DNA from: Anaerolineae bacterium
Lineage (GTDB): Bacteria; Chloroflexota; Anaerolineae; Anaerolineales; Villigracilaceae
NCBI GenBank assembly: GCA_017303655.1
Contig: JAFLCE010000025.1
Location: 1-43,764, forward strand
Length of the DNA: 43,764 bases
Direction: 5' to 3'
The position numbers were made by a program, and so were the translations under genes. Positions 26,072 to 34,449 of this stretch are shown piece after piece. Each line of letters starts with the position of its first letter. The first letter of the stretch is position 1. The notes beneath the pieces are model-generated. The model was not told the DNA's origin and searched no databases. It worked only from the letters and a program-made list of their open reading frames with translations.

Positions 26072-27418
26072 CTAAACACCTCGCAGGCGCGGATTGAAGA
26101 TACGATCAAGAGAGAAACCGACCATGGCAAAGGACAGGCCAGTGAGCAAGAGGATAAAGGAAGGTTCCATTACCCAGTAATATTGTCCCTGAACAAGAGC
26201 GCCATTGCGGTAGCCATCGTAAATGAGCTTGCCCCAAGTCGGCAAGACGGGGTCACCCAAGCCGATTAAGGTCAATGAAGCTTCAAGGAACACGTTCGCC
26301 GGGATGAGAATAACGAGCTGAGGGATCAGAAGCGGAATGATGCGTGGAACAAGATACTGCATAACAATGCGCATATTGCTGGCACCATACGCACGCGCCG
26401 CTTCTACATAAGGCGCTTCTTTAATTTGCAGGAAGATGGCGCGGAAGCCCTTAATGGCACCGCCAAAAATACTCAAGGCAATCACACAAAACAGAATCAC
26501 CCAGAGGCTTCTTGAATAAAAGGTACCCACCATGATAAGGATGGAAAGGAAGGGCAACACGAGATTCACTTCGGTAATACGTTGAATGACCTCATCCACC
26601 CAGCCGCCATACCAGGTGCCGAACGCGGCAATGATCATGGTGGTGAAGGTGGTGCCGATCGCTGCCAGCAAACCAAATGCCAGCGCGATGGGAGCGCCCC
26701 ACATCAAAGCGATGGAAATATCGCGGCGGCGGTGATCGGTGCCGGCCCAGCCGTATACTTTTCCATACACAACCAGTTCCGCATCGACGGTGGAATTCTC
26801 TTCGAAAGCCACACCTTCAACGATGACCTCGTATTTACCCGGCACAGCAGTTAATTGCTCGGTATCGGAAGGTAGTTGCATGAAAATACCCTGTTCTGGG
26901 CTGTTACCTTGCAGGCGACGCTGAAGCTTTTGATCTTGTGAGAAGCGATAAGTCTGGGTCTTGCCGACGGCAAAACTACCGACTTTGATCTCACGTCCAT
27001 CGGGAGTGATGATCTTCACGGAAACGAACGGCTCTTTTGATTCAAATTCTGAGGTGAAGAAGAGCGAAACTTCCTGGGGGAAGTCTTTGGAATTATATTC
27101 GAATGGGAAGGAGATCAGTATCTTGTTGGTCTCATTCGAATATTCTTCAGTCTTTGTGCCTTCATCGGTAGCGCTATTGAAGATGAAGGTTTCTGGCAGA
27201 TCATCTTGAAGGAACCAGTTGATCCATGTGGGCTGAGCCGTCTTTGGGGTCTTGTACCATACGTTCTCATCGCCGCGCCACAGAGCGATCGCCTCATTAT
27301 AAGGGAGGGCGATAACAGTATAGATCGAGAAGGCAATCAGCAGAAAAATCAACACCATCCCAATAACCGCGGACGGATACTGGGAAAGGTCTGAGAAAAA
27401 TCGGCGAATGTTACTCAT
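26072..27418 (-). CDS. ABC transporter permease, DppC type, with extracytoplasmic insertion
   Basis: Typical DppC/OppC permeases have about 280-310 residues; this one has 448. Helix 1 (about 17-38) is followed by a hydrophilic, beta-rich segment of about 180 residues (about 45-222) on the outer face. The usual core then has five more helices. The ATPase-contacting EAA loop reads EAPYVEAARAYGASNMRI (about residues 334-351). The inserted domain may contact the solute-binding protein or the ligand (inference). The start overlaps the DppB gene by 4 bases. Confidence 0.88.
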   Translation of the reverse strand: MSNIRRFFSDLSQYPSAVIGMVLIFLLIAFSIYTVIALPYNEAIALWRGDENVWYKTPKTAQPTWINWFLQDDLPETFIFNSATDEGTKTEEYSNETNKILISFPFEYNSKDFPQEVSLFFTSEFESKEPFVSVKIITPDGREIKVGSFAVGKTQTYRFSQDQKLQRRLQGNSPEQGIFMQLPSDTEQLTAVPGKYEVIVEGVAFEENSTVDAELVVYGKVYGWAGTDHRRRDISIALMWGAPIALAFGLLAAIGTTFTTMIIAAFGTWYGGWVDEVIQRITEVNLVLPFLSILIMVGTFYSRSLWVILFCVIALSIFGGAIKGFRAIFLQIKEAPYVEAARAYGASNMRIVMQYLVPRIIPLLIPQLVILIPANVFLEASLTLIGLGDPVLPTWGKLIYDGYRNGALVQGQYYWVMEPSFILLLTGLSFAMVGFSLDRIFNPRLRGV

Positions 27419-28551
27419 TGGCTAGAACTCTCATTTCCGATCTTGACACGCGGATCGACCAGAGCGTAAACGAAATCCAAAAGAAAGACGGTGATGGCAA
27501 GCAAGTAAGCAAAGATCACCGTCGTGCCTACGATCACTGGGGTATCGAATAAACCAGCTGCGATCAAGGTCGTTCTACCCAAGCCTGGCCAGTTGAACAC
27601 GCCTTCAAAAATGGGCGCGCCCCCCCATACGCCGATGAGAAGAAAGGCAAAGTTGGTGATATTGGTGGGGAGGGTGGGGCGCAAAATGTACTTGCGTTCC
27701 ACATCACGGGAAGTTAAGCCCTTGGCTTTTGCCATTTCCACATAGTCTTCACTGGAATAGATAAGGAAAAACGTGCGGTTGTTGTAAATAGCAAAGGTGA
27801 CCTGATTTAAGGCGATCGCCAGGGTCGGCAGGATCATATGTTTCAGCATGCTGAGCCCATATTCGATCCGGTTATCAGGTGGGGGCACGTCTACCATACC
27901 GCCAAAGGGTAATATCTGCAGCACCGAAGCAAAAATCACGATGAGGAAGATACCGTAGAACCAGGCTGGCGTCGCGGACATCGGTGAGGTGGCGACAATG
28001 AAACGGTCTATCCAACTGCCGTAATGGCGAGAGAGCGCCAACGCAGCGTAGAGAGTCGCAAAGAAGAGGATAATGTTCGTTGTGCCGAACAGGACAAGGG
28101 TCGAGGGGAGGCGTTCCAAGACGATAGTCCGTACCGAACGGGACCCATTATCCGCATTCATGAACTCGGCAAAGCCAAGGTTGAGGGTCAGAGCGTCTTT
28201 GAGAAATGCAACACTGCGGATCGCAAACGGACGATTGAGACCAAGTCGTTCTTCTTCATTCGCAACACGCTCGGTGATCAGTTGAACTCTCTGGTCACCG
28301 GTCAAATTCTTCAAGCCCGCATCGTTCATCACTTGTTGTTGGATCGTCTCGCGGATGTCTCCGCGTCGGATCTCATCCACATAACCGCCCATATTTGCGA
28401 TGAGAATAGTCAGGTACAAACCCACCACGACTGTGAATGCCATTGTGATCAAGCGCAGGCTCATATATTTTGCCACGCGCCAGACGGCACTTTCTGATGC
28501 CTTTTTCTTGGCAACCACAGGGACGGGGGACTGCAAAGTAGATTCTGCCAT
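27415..28551 (-). CDS. ABC transporter permease, DppB type
   Basis: From the ATG at 28551 (MAESTLQSPV) the product is 378 residues; the AAGGAAGG tract just upstream is a good ribosome site for this start and not for the in-frame ATG at 28572. The first helix (about residues 30-52) is followed by an outer loop of about 100 residues, then five helices. The EAA loop reads SSEDYVEMAKAKGLTSRD. The end has the DppB pattern VFNWPGLGRTTLIA and FVYALVDPRV. It forms the pore with the DppC-like partner, which overlaps it by 4 bases. Confidence 0.9.
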   Translation of the reverse strand: MAESTLQSPVPVVAKKKASESAVWRVAKYMSLRLITMAFTVVVGLYLTILIANMGGYVDEIRRGDIRETIQQQVMNDAGLKNLTGDQRVQLITERVANEEERLGLNRPFAIRSVAFLKDALTLNLGFAEFMNADNGSRSVRTIVLERLPSTLVLFGTTNIILFFATLYAALALSRHYGSWIDRFIVATSPMSATPAWFYGIFLIVIFASVLQILPFGGMVDVPPPDNRIEYGLSMLKHMILPTLAIALNQVTFAIYNNRTFFLIYSSEDYVEMAKAKGLTSRDVERKYILRPTLPTNITNFAFLLIGVWGGAPIFEGVFNWPGLGRTTLIAAGLFDTPVIVGTTVIFAYLLAITVFLLDFVYALVDPRVKIGNESSSQ

Positions 28552-28556
28552 GTCTA

Positions 28557-28570
28557 CCTTCCTTCCTTCC
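28557..28570. repeat. CCTT tetranucleotide tract at the DppB start
   Basis: CCTTCCTTCCTTCC on the plus strand (GGAA units on the coding strand) lies between two candidate start codons and provides the ribosome site for the ATG at 28551. Changes in unit number would alter spacing or the frame of the upstream ATG. Confidence 0.5.
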
Positions 28571-28663
28571 ATTTTGTTTACATGAATTTATGTCGATCTG
28601 AGCAAATCGAAGACAGCAGTATGTTATTTCTGTATTCGCTTCGCTCAGAAGCACATAAAGCCG

Positions 28664-28699
28664 AAAAAAAGCCCGGTAGAGGTTAGACCCCTACCGGGC
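28664..28699 (-). terminator. terminator after the first solute-binding protein gene
   Basis: On the minus strand GCCCGGTAG and CTACCGGGC (28699-28691 and 28679-28671) form a perfect stem over an 11-base loop, followed by seven T (28670-28664). It should make the binding protein mRNA more abundant than the permease mRNA, as is common in importers. Confidence 0.8.
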
Positions 28700-28716
28700 C
28701 ACGAGCTTACTTCAGC

Positions 28717-31290
28717 TTACTTGACGGTCACGAACTCAAAGCTGGAGAACGAAGGAATGCTCACCAGTTTGCTGACCACGGCGATTTCGATGCGGTTGGC
28801 ACCGGCTTCAAAGCCGCTGGTTACATCCGCGCCGAGGGTCACCGCGTACTGTCCATCTGCAACAGCTTCCGCATCGCCGCTGGCGACGAGGTCATTGTTG
28901 GAGTTGAAGACGAGGTACTTGACGGTATCGATATCCGCTGCGGCGTAGGGCTGGTCGTTGAAGGTTACGAAGACATCAAAGGCAGCTTCCTGTCCGGCAG
29001 TTACCGTTCCGTCGCCGCTCAGATCAACAACGGCAACAGCGGGTGAACTAAAGCGAGACCACTTGTCGGCAAGATCGGGGAAGTTCTCGTTACGTTTGAG
29101 AACTGCGTTGCCTTCGGTGGTAAAGACCTGATCCAGGTAGAACGGACCAGTGCCGATGGCAAAGTGATTGTGCGCGTCAACCCAGGCGGTCAGGTTTTCA
29201 TAGCGGGCAGTCGCTTCTTCAGCGGTGATGAACTCACCAAGGGTCGCGGCGTAGGGGATGGTCCCATCAGCCAAAGCCTGGGCAAGGTAGGTCTTCTGGA
29301 TGTCGAGGGTAGGACCATCGATGAAGTTGGTCCATTCGACTTCGAGGGCGGTGGCCTTATCAACGGTGAAAGCGATTTCGCCGTTGGATTCAGCCAGGAT
29401 AGCCGGGGTCAGGTTGTGCCATGCGCCCGAGCCCTGAGTGAAGAAACCAAGTCCATCAGAAGGATACCAGCTGAGACCAAAGGTTTCTGCATCGAGTGCA
29501 TACGCATCGGTGTAGGTGCTGATCACGAGCGGGTCGGTGGATTCGATCTGAACGCCGCGGAAGGCAGCCTGGAAGGCTTCCAAACCGGGAACGAGCGTTT
29601 CATCGTAGATCGCAGATTCGGGCTTGGCGGTATCAAAGAGCATGATCATTTCCATCACAAAGTCAGCCGCAGAGATCGGGCTGCCGTCATGCCAGGAAAC
29701 GGTGTCATACAGGTCGGCAGGGTAAGTCCAGGTAACTTTGACCAACGAGGTGACACCTTCGCCAGCCGGGATGAAGGTCTGAGCGGCGGCATCCCAGTCA
29801 GCCCATGCGTCCGCAGGAACCGCGATTGGATCCGCCTGGAATTCGAGGGACACCCAATCCAGAGTCTTGGTGATGGGTAAACCTTCCTGAGCGGTGATCT
29901 CGAGCTTTTCGGCGCGTTGCGGCCAAGCCAGACCGGTGTAAGGATCAGCCATGCTGGCAACGTCACCAGTGGCGCGTTGGATCATGCTGTCGGAGATCCA
30001 GTTGGAGCCGGCAATCGGGTTCCACGGATCAATGAAGTTGTCGTTCAAAGCGATGCGAGCGGTGCCGCCTTCGCCTTCACCCATACGGATGGTGTAGGGA
30101 TACAGGCGGGAGCCTGAAACACCACCAGCGAGGTCAGCAGCAACGGTCACTTCACTGCGCTGCGGGAAGAAAGCCTGGGTATCGATCAACCAGGTGTGGT
30201 AACCGTTCTGCATAGAGAGATCAATCGCCTCTTTGAACAGTTCGCCGCGTTCATCCATGGAAGCAAATTCATTGTTCCACAGTTTGGAAGACACATCATA
30301 AAATTCCTGGCTCACGTTGCCAGTGGTCGGGTTCATTTCATTCACACCGAGACCACAGCATCCGCCGAAGTCGGTGTAATAGAAACCGAAGTTGGTGCCA
30401 TCATCGCGAGAGATCGCGGTGTTGATCCAGCCTTCAGTATAGATGTGGAACTGACCTTCATTTGGATCACTGCGTGCCCAAATGGGGGAAGCTTCGGAAC
30501 GGCTCTTGTACTGGCGATCTACAACGAAGCCAGCGGTTTCGAGCTGATTAGCAGAGTAATCACCAATCGGAACGCGTTCGTCTTCGGTGCGGATCACTAA
30601 GATGATCGTGATGGGTTCATCATTGACAGCCCATTTGCCATCTGCATTCTTGGTCGCGCCAAGGGCTTCCATTTCAGCAGTGATGACTTCGATAGCCTTC
30701 TCGGGATTGTAAGCATATTTCGCTTCAATCGCGCGGTTGACTTCGATATAACGGGCATAGTCAGGGAATACACTCACCAGGGTGGAATACTTTGCAGCGC
30801 CCAAACCGCCAAAGATTTCCTGAATGATATAGTCGCGGTCCAGAAGCATGTTCATGGCTTCGCGGATCTTCGCATTACCAAACGGGTTAATGCGTCCATC
30901 TGTGAAGGTGGCAACTGGGTTATAGAGCAAACCAAAATTCAAACCATAGGAGGTCGCATATTCCAAGGCAGCATCACCCTGAACGGTTTTGAAGTCATCG
31001 GGGTTGGTGTTGCCGTCGGCGCAAAGATCTACATCGCCAGCTTGCAGCTGGGAGATACAGATCGCATTGTCAGCCTGTTCGGAGAACACGAGTTCATCGA
31101 CCCAAGGGCCCTTGCGAGTCACAGGTTCGGGGGTGGGGGTGGGCTCTTCAGTAGCAGCAGCCTCGGTGGCTTCAGCCGGAGCATCCGTAGCAGCAGGAGC
31201 TTCTTCGGTGGTGGCCGGAGCGCAAGCTGCGAGGACCATACTGGCAATCACCAGCAAGCCAAGCAAAGCAAACAATCGGTTTCGTAACAT
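28717..31290 (-). CDS. ABC transporter substrate-binding lipoprotein, family 5, apparent circular permutation
   Basis: From the ATG at 31290 (MLRNRLFALL), backed by a GGAGG site 8 bases upstream, the product is 857 residues. A signal peptide ends in a lipobox LAAC with C23 as the lipid site, followed by an Ala/Thr/Glu/Pro tether (about 24-58). The family-5 blocks occur in reversed order. What is normally the second half comes first: VDELVFSEQADNA and QLQAGDVDL (about 64-89), then REAMNMLLDRDYIIQEIFGG (about 143-162). What is normally the first half follows: NDNFIDPWNP (416-425), VSWHDGSPISAADFVMEM (531-548) and FAIGTGPFYL with LKRNENFP (710-738). A beta-rich, Ig-like domain closes the protein (about 750-857). 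It is the first gene of the importer locus and has a sigma70-type promoter. Confidence 0.85.
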   Translation of the reverse strand: MLRNRLFALLGLLVIASMVLAACAPATTEEAPAATDAPAEATEAAATEEPTPTPEPVTRKGPWVDELVFSEQADNAICISQLQAGDVDLCADGNTNPDDFKTVQGDAALEYATSYGLNFGLLYNPVATFTDGRINPFGNAKIREAMNMLLDRDYIIQEIFGGLGAAKYSTLVSVFPDYARYIEVNRAIEAKYAYNPEKAIEVITAEMEALGATKNADGKWAVNDEPITIILVIRTEDERVPIGDYSANQLETAGFVVDRQYKSRSEASPIWARSDPNEGQFHIYTEGWINTAISRDDGTNFGFYYTDFGGCCGLGVNEMNPTTGNVSQEFYDVSSKLWNNEFASMDERGELFKEAIDLSMQNGYHTWLIDTQAFFPQRSEVTVAADLAGGVSGSRLYPYTIRMGEGEGGTARIALNDNFIDPWNPIAGSNWISDSMIQRATGDVASMADPYTGLAWPQRAEKLEITAQEGLPITKTLDWVSLEFQADPIAVPADAWADWDAAAQTFIPAGEGVTSLVKVTWTYPADLYDTVSWHDGSPISAADFVMEMIMLFDTAKPESAIYDETLVPGLEAFQAAFRGVQIESTDPLVISTYTDAYALDAETFGLSWYPSDGLGFFTQGSGAWHNLTPAILAESNGEIAFTVDKATALEVEWTNFIDGPTLDIQKTYLAQALADGTIPYAATLGEFITAEEATARYENLTAWVDAHNHFAIGTGPFYLDQVFTTEGNAVLKRNENFPDLADKWSRFSSPAVAVVDLSGDGTVTAGQEAAFDVFVTFNDQPYAAADIDTVKYLVFNSNNDLVASGDAEAVADGQYAVTLGADVTSGFEAGANRIEIAVVSKLVSIPSFSSFEFVTVK

Positions 31291-31436
31291 TTGTTTTCTC
31301 CTCCAAGAAGAAAATTTATGGGGGTTGATTTTCGAGCACAATAGGAAAGAAACTAGCGCGTTAAACGTATTTCCCGATAGACCACCTCCTGTTCGAAGAG
31401 AAATAAAAAACGCTTTTCATAGTAGAAGCAAAAGGA

Positions 31437-31464
31437 ATTATACCTAATTCTCTAGTCAAGTCAA
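31437..31464 (-). promoter_or_regulatory. promoter of the importer locus
   Basis: On the minus strand TTGACT (31464-31459) and a perfect TATAAT (31442-31437) are spaced by 16 bases. The predicted start leaves an untranslated leader of about 140 bases before the ATG at 31290. No clear riboswitch fold was recognised in the leader. Confidence 0.6.
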
Positions 31465-31675
31465 CAGGAGCACTATAAATGTGAAAATGTTCACCCAATT
31501 TTCCCCCATAGAATTACCAAAAAACCCTACTAGAGAACTGTTTTCAACCTCAATGTGATAAATTTCAAAAAAAGTTATGACAAAAATAACGCAAAGCTCC
31601 GCCTCAACCGAAGCCGAAATCTGATTCTAACCATTCAACTTATTTTAGTCTCAGACATTCACCTGCCATATCTCG
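31465..31675. other. divergent intergenic region, no gene seen
   Basis: The whole gap between the importer locus and mscL (31291-31736) has no plausible gene. Besides the two promoters it is AT-rich with A and T runs. No conserved structure or large repeat was seen in this middle part. Confidence 0.5.
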
Positions 31676-31704
31676 TTGACAATCCCCCTCCCCTGCCATA
31701 AAAT
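31676..31704 (+). promoter_or_regulatory. promoter of mscL
   Basis: TTGACA (31676-31681) and TAAAAT (31699-31704) are separated by exactly 17 bases. They precede the mscL ATG by 32 bases, with CAGGAG as ribosome site. Confidence 0.7.
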
Positions 31705-31736
31705 TTATAAAATTAAATGTTTCAGGAGACATTATC

Positions 31737-32129
31737 ATGTTAAAAGAATTCAAAGAATTTGTCATGCGCGGCAACGTGCTTGACCTCGCCATCGCTGTCA
31801 TCATCGGCGGCGCGTTCGGCAAGATCGTTGCATCACTCGTCAATGACATTCTTATGCCGCTCATCGGCGCACTGTTCGGTGGAAGTAAATTCAGCGAGCT
31901 TTCGTCCTTGGTCAATGGCGTCCCGATCGTCTGGGGCTTGTTCGTACAGGCAATCGTTGACTTCCTCATTGTTGCCTTCGTTATCTTCATCATCGTCAAA
32001 GTTGCCAACAGCCTGAAGAAAGCCCCTGCCCCAGCCGACCCCACCACAAAAGAATGTCCGCACTGCATTAGCACCATTTCTATTAAAGCTACGCGCTGCC
32101 CGAACTGCACCTCTGAGTTGAAGGCATAA
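31737..32129 (+). CDS. mscL: large-conductance mechanosensitive channel with C-terminal zinc ribbon
   Basis: MscL opens under membrane tension to release solutes during osmotic downshock. The 130-residue protein has the classic start ([34 protein letters not shown]), helix 1 at about 14-45, and a second helix at about 66-92 ([16 protein letters not shown]). The usual cytoplasmic helix bundle is replaced by a short Pro/Ala linker and a zinc ribbon with C107, C110, C120 and C123 (CPHC and CPNC). A promoter lies upstream and a hairpin at 32170-32208 follows. Confidence 0.92.
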   Translation: MLKEFKEFVMRGNVLDLAIAVIIGGAFGKIVASLVNDILMPLIGALFGGSKFSELSSLVNGVPIVWGLFVQAIVDFLIVAFVIFIIVKVANSLKKAPAPADPTTKECPHCISTISIKATRCPNCTSELKA

Positions 32130-32169
32130 CACCTGCTCCATTGACCGTCTCGGGTCTGAATATTCACCC

Positions 32170-32208
32170 AAATGCTCCGATAAGGGTCAAGTCCCTGTCG
32201 GAGCATTT
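32170..32208 (+). terminator. hairpin after mscL
   Basis: Perfect 11-base arms AAATGCTCCGA (32170-32180) and TCGGAGCATTT (32198-32208) close a loop that can form a further AGGG/CCCT stem. The following ATAAT is not a full T run, so termination may be partial. Confidence 0.5.
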
Positions 32209-32222
32209 ATAATGTCTCCACC

Positions 32223-34415
32223 ATGAATTTGGATTTCATCAACAAACTCAACCCCCAGCAGCGCAGCGCGGTCACAGCGGCGGATGGACCTGTTTTGGTC
32301 ATCGCAGGTCCCGGGTCCGGAAAGACGCGCGTATTGACTCAGCGCATTGCCTATCTCATTGCCAACGAAGGCGTCCGCCCGTGGCAGATCCTCGCCGTCA
32401 CATTCACCAATAAAGCCGCCAAAGAAATGGATGAGCGCGTCAAATCCATTTTGAACGAGCAGGCGACCGAAGGCATGATGCTCGGCACCTTCCACTCCAT
32501 TTGCGCGCGCATCTTGCGGCGTGAGTCGGAGCATTTGCCGGTTGCACAGAACTTCGTCATCTTCGATTCAGACGACCAGCAAAGCTTAACCAAGTCCATC
32601 ATCCGCGAGATGAATTTGAATGATAAGTTATATCGCGCACAGAGTGTACATGCTTCGATCTCGCGCGCCAAGAACGAATTGATATTGCCGGATGATTATC
32701 CGATCAACACCTATCGTGATGAAGTCGTAAAGCGCGTGTACACCGAATATCAAAAACGTCTTGTCTCTAGCAACGCCGTGGACTTTGACGACATCCTCGT
32801 CTACACCGCACAGTTGATGGAAAACAACTCAGCCGTGCGCGACAAATACGCCCAGCGTTTTCGCCATGTGCTCGTAGATGAATTCCAAGACACCAATCTT
32901 GCACAATACGCGTTGGTAAAACATCTCGCTTCGCATCATAAAAATATTTTTTGTGTCGGTGACCCTGATCAATCTGTGTACGGCTGGCGCGGCGCGGACT
33001 ATCGCAACGTGCGCAGACTCGAACAAGACTTCCCCGACGCGCAGACTATTTTGCTTGAGCAAAATTATCGCTCGCATCAAAATATCTTAGATGTTGCCAT
33101 GGGCGTGATTGACCGTGCCAGCAATCGCAAAAAGAAACGCCTCTTTAGTGACCGCGGTGCAGGCGAAAAAGTTTTCTTCTACGAAGCACGTGATGATTAT
33201 GGCGAAGCTTCTTTCGTTGTCGATACCATCGCGCAACTCGTTGCCTCTGGTGATTTCGAGCCAAAAGATTGCGCCGTGATGTATCGCACCAATTCCATGT
33301 CGCGCTTACTTGAAGAAGCCTTCTTGCAAGCACGCCTTCCTTATAAGCTCGTCGGCGCACAACGCTTTTACGGACGCCGCGAAGTCAAGGACATGATCGC
33401 CTTCCTGCGTCTCGCCCACAACCCCGCCGACGAAGCTGCCCTTGGGCGCATCATCAACGTCCCGCCGCGCGGCATCGGCGAGAAGACGTTGACAACCTTA
33501 CACATGGTTGCGCGGCAAAACGACACCAATGCTGGGTTTGTGCTTCTCAACCTTGCACACGGCGCCGAGTCTAATTTCTATAAATCCTTCACGGGTCGTG
33601 CCGCTTTGCCACTCGCAGACTTCGGCGGCATGTTCGCCAACTGGCACGCGCTGTCAAAGACCGCCACCGTTGCTGAACTCTTCGACCGTATTGTCCTCGA
33701 CATCAACTACAAAGCCCATATCGTTGAAGATGACTCAGAAGAAAGTATTGATCGTTGGGAGAACGTGCAAGAGTTGAAACGCCTCGCACTCGAGTATTCC
33801 ACTCGTTCGATTGATGAGTTCCTTGAAAACGTCGCGCTCATCGCTGACCAAGACACACTCACCGACGCCAACGCCCCCACCCTGCTCACGTTGCATGCCG
33901 CCAAGGGTCTTGAATACGGCGCGGTCTTCATCGTTGGTCTTGATGATGGCATCATTCCACACAGCCGTTCCTTCGACGAGCCTGAGCAAATGGAAGAAGA
34001 GCGTCGCCTCTTTTACGTCGGCATTACGCGTGCCAAAGATCGCCTTTATCTCCTGCGCGCCATTCAACGCGGCGGACGCGGCATGGCGGAAGAAACATTT
34101 CCTTCGCGCTTCATGGATGACATCCCCCACGACTTACTGGTCGGGCGCACCCGCACGGGACGCTCGATGCGCGGCGCACCGACCGACATCAAATGGTCGC
34201 TTTCCCCTTCGGGGACGCAGCCGACTCCGACCCAGTCTGCTCCTGTCATCCAAGCCTTATACAAAGCTGGGACTCGCGTCCGCCACCCCATGTGGGGCGA
34301 TGGTATCGTGCTTAACTCACATATTCAAGACGGCGATGAGATTATCGATGTGGTCTTTGAGTCGGTAGGTATTAAAAGGTTGGCAGCAAGTTTGGCGAAT
34401 TTGAAAATCATTTAA
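32223..34415 (+). CDS. pcrA: UvrD/PcrA-type superfamily 1 DNA helicase
   Basis: This 3'-5' helicase acts in nucleotide-excision and mismatch repair and removes stalled RecA or RNA polymerase. The 730-residue protein has the superfamily 1A motifs in order: Walker A GPGSGKTRVL with K34, VTFTNKAAKEM, FHSICARILRR, DEFQDTN, GDPDQSVYGWRGA, LEQNYRSH, LLTLHAAKGLEY and FYVGITRAKDRLYLL. The C-terminus (about 680-730) holds a short Tudor-like domain (RVRHPMWGDGIVL) as in PcrA/UvrD. The assignment between pcrA and uvrD is by similarity of layout only. Confidence 0.9.
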   Translation: MNLDFINKLNPQQRSAVTAADGPVLVIAGPGSGKTRVLTQRIAYLIANEGVRPWQILAVTFTNKAAKEMDERVKSILNEQATEGMMLGTFHSICARILRRESEHLPVAQNFVIFDSDDQQSLTKSIIREMNLNDKLYRAQSVHASISRAKNELILPDDYPINTYRDEVVKRVYTEYQKRLVSSNAVDFDDILVYTAQLMENNSAVRDKYAQRFRHVLVDEFQDTNLAQYALVKHLASHHKNIFCVGDPDQSVYGWRGADYRNVRRLEQDFPDAQTILLEQNYRSHQNILDVAMGVIDRASNRKKKRLFSDRGAGEKVFFYEARDDYGEASFVVDTIAQLVASGDFEPKDCAVMYRTNSMSRLLEEAFLQARLPYKLVGAQRFYGRREVKDMIAFLRLAHNPADEAALGRIINVPPRGIGEKTLTTLHMVARQNDTNAGFVLLNLAHGAESNFYKSFTGRAALPLADFGGMFANWHALSKTATVAELFDRIVLDINYKAHIVEDDSEESIDRWENVQELKRLALEYSTRSIDEFLENVALIADQDTLTDANAPTLLTLHAAKGLEYGAVFIVGLDDGIIPHSRSFDEPEQMEEERRLFYVGITRAKDRLYLLRAIQRGGRGMAEETFPSRFMDDIPHDLLVGRTRTGRSMRGAPTDIKWSLSPSGTQPTPTQSAPVIQALYKAGTRVRHPMWGDGIVLNSHIQDGDEIIDVVFESVGIKRLAASLANLKII

Positions 34416-34449
34416 TCCGTCATTGCGACGAAGACGAAGGAGAACTCCC

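Noticed and set aside
28598-28648. Imperfect inverted repeat CTGAGCAAATCGAA and TTCGCTTCGCTCAG
   Set aside because: Two mismatches in 14, a long spacer and no link to a promoter or terminator. It may be a genomic repeat but is not supported as a feature.
34416-34449. Repeat fragment CGTCATTGCGACGAAG upstream of the aldo/keto reductase
   Set aside because: It resembles a repeat I recall from related genomes but only one short piece is present here, so no element is called.
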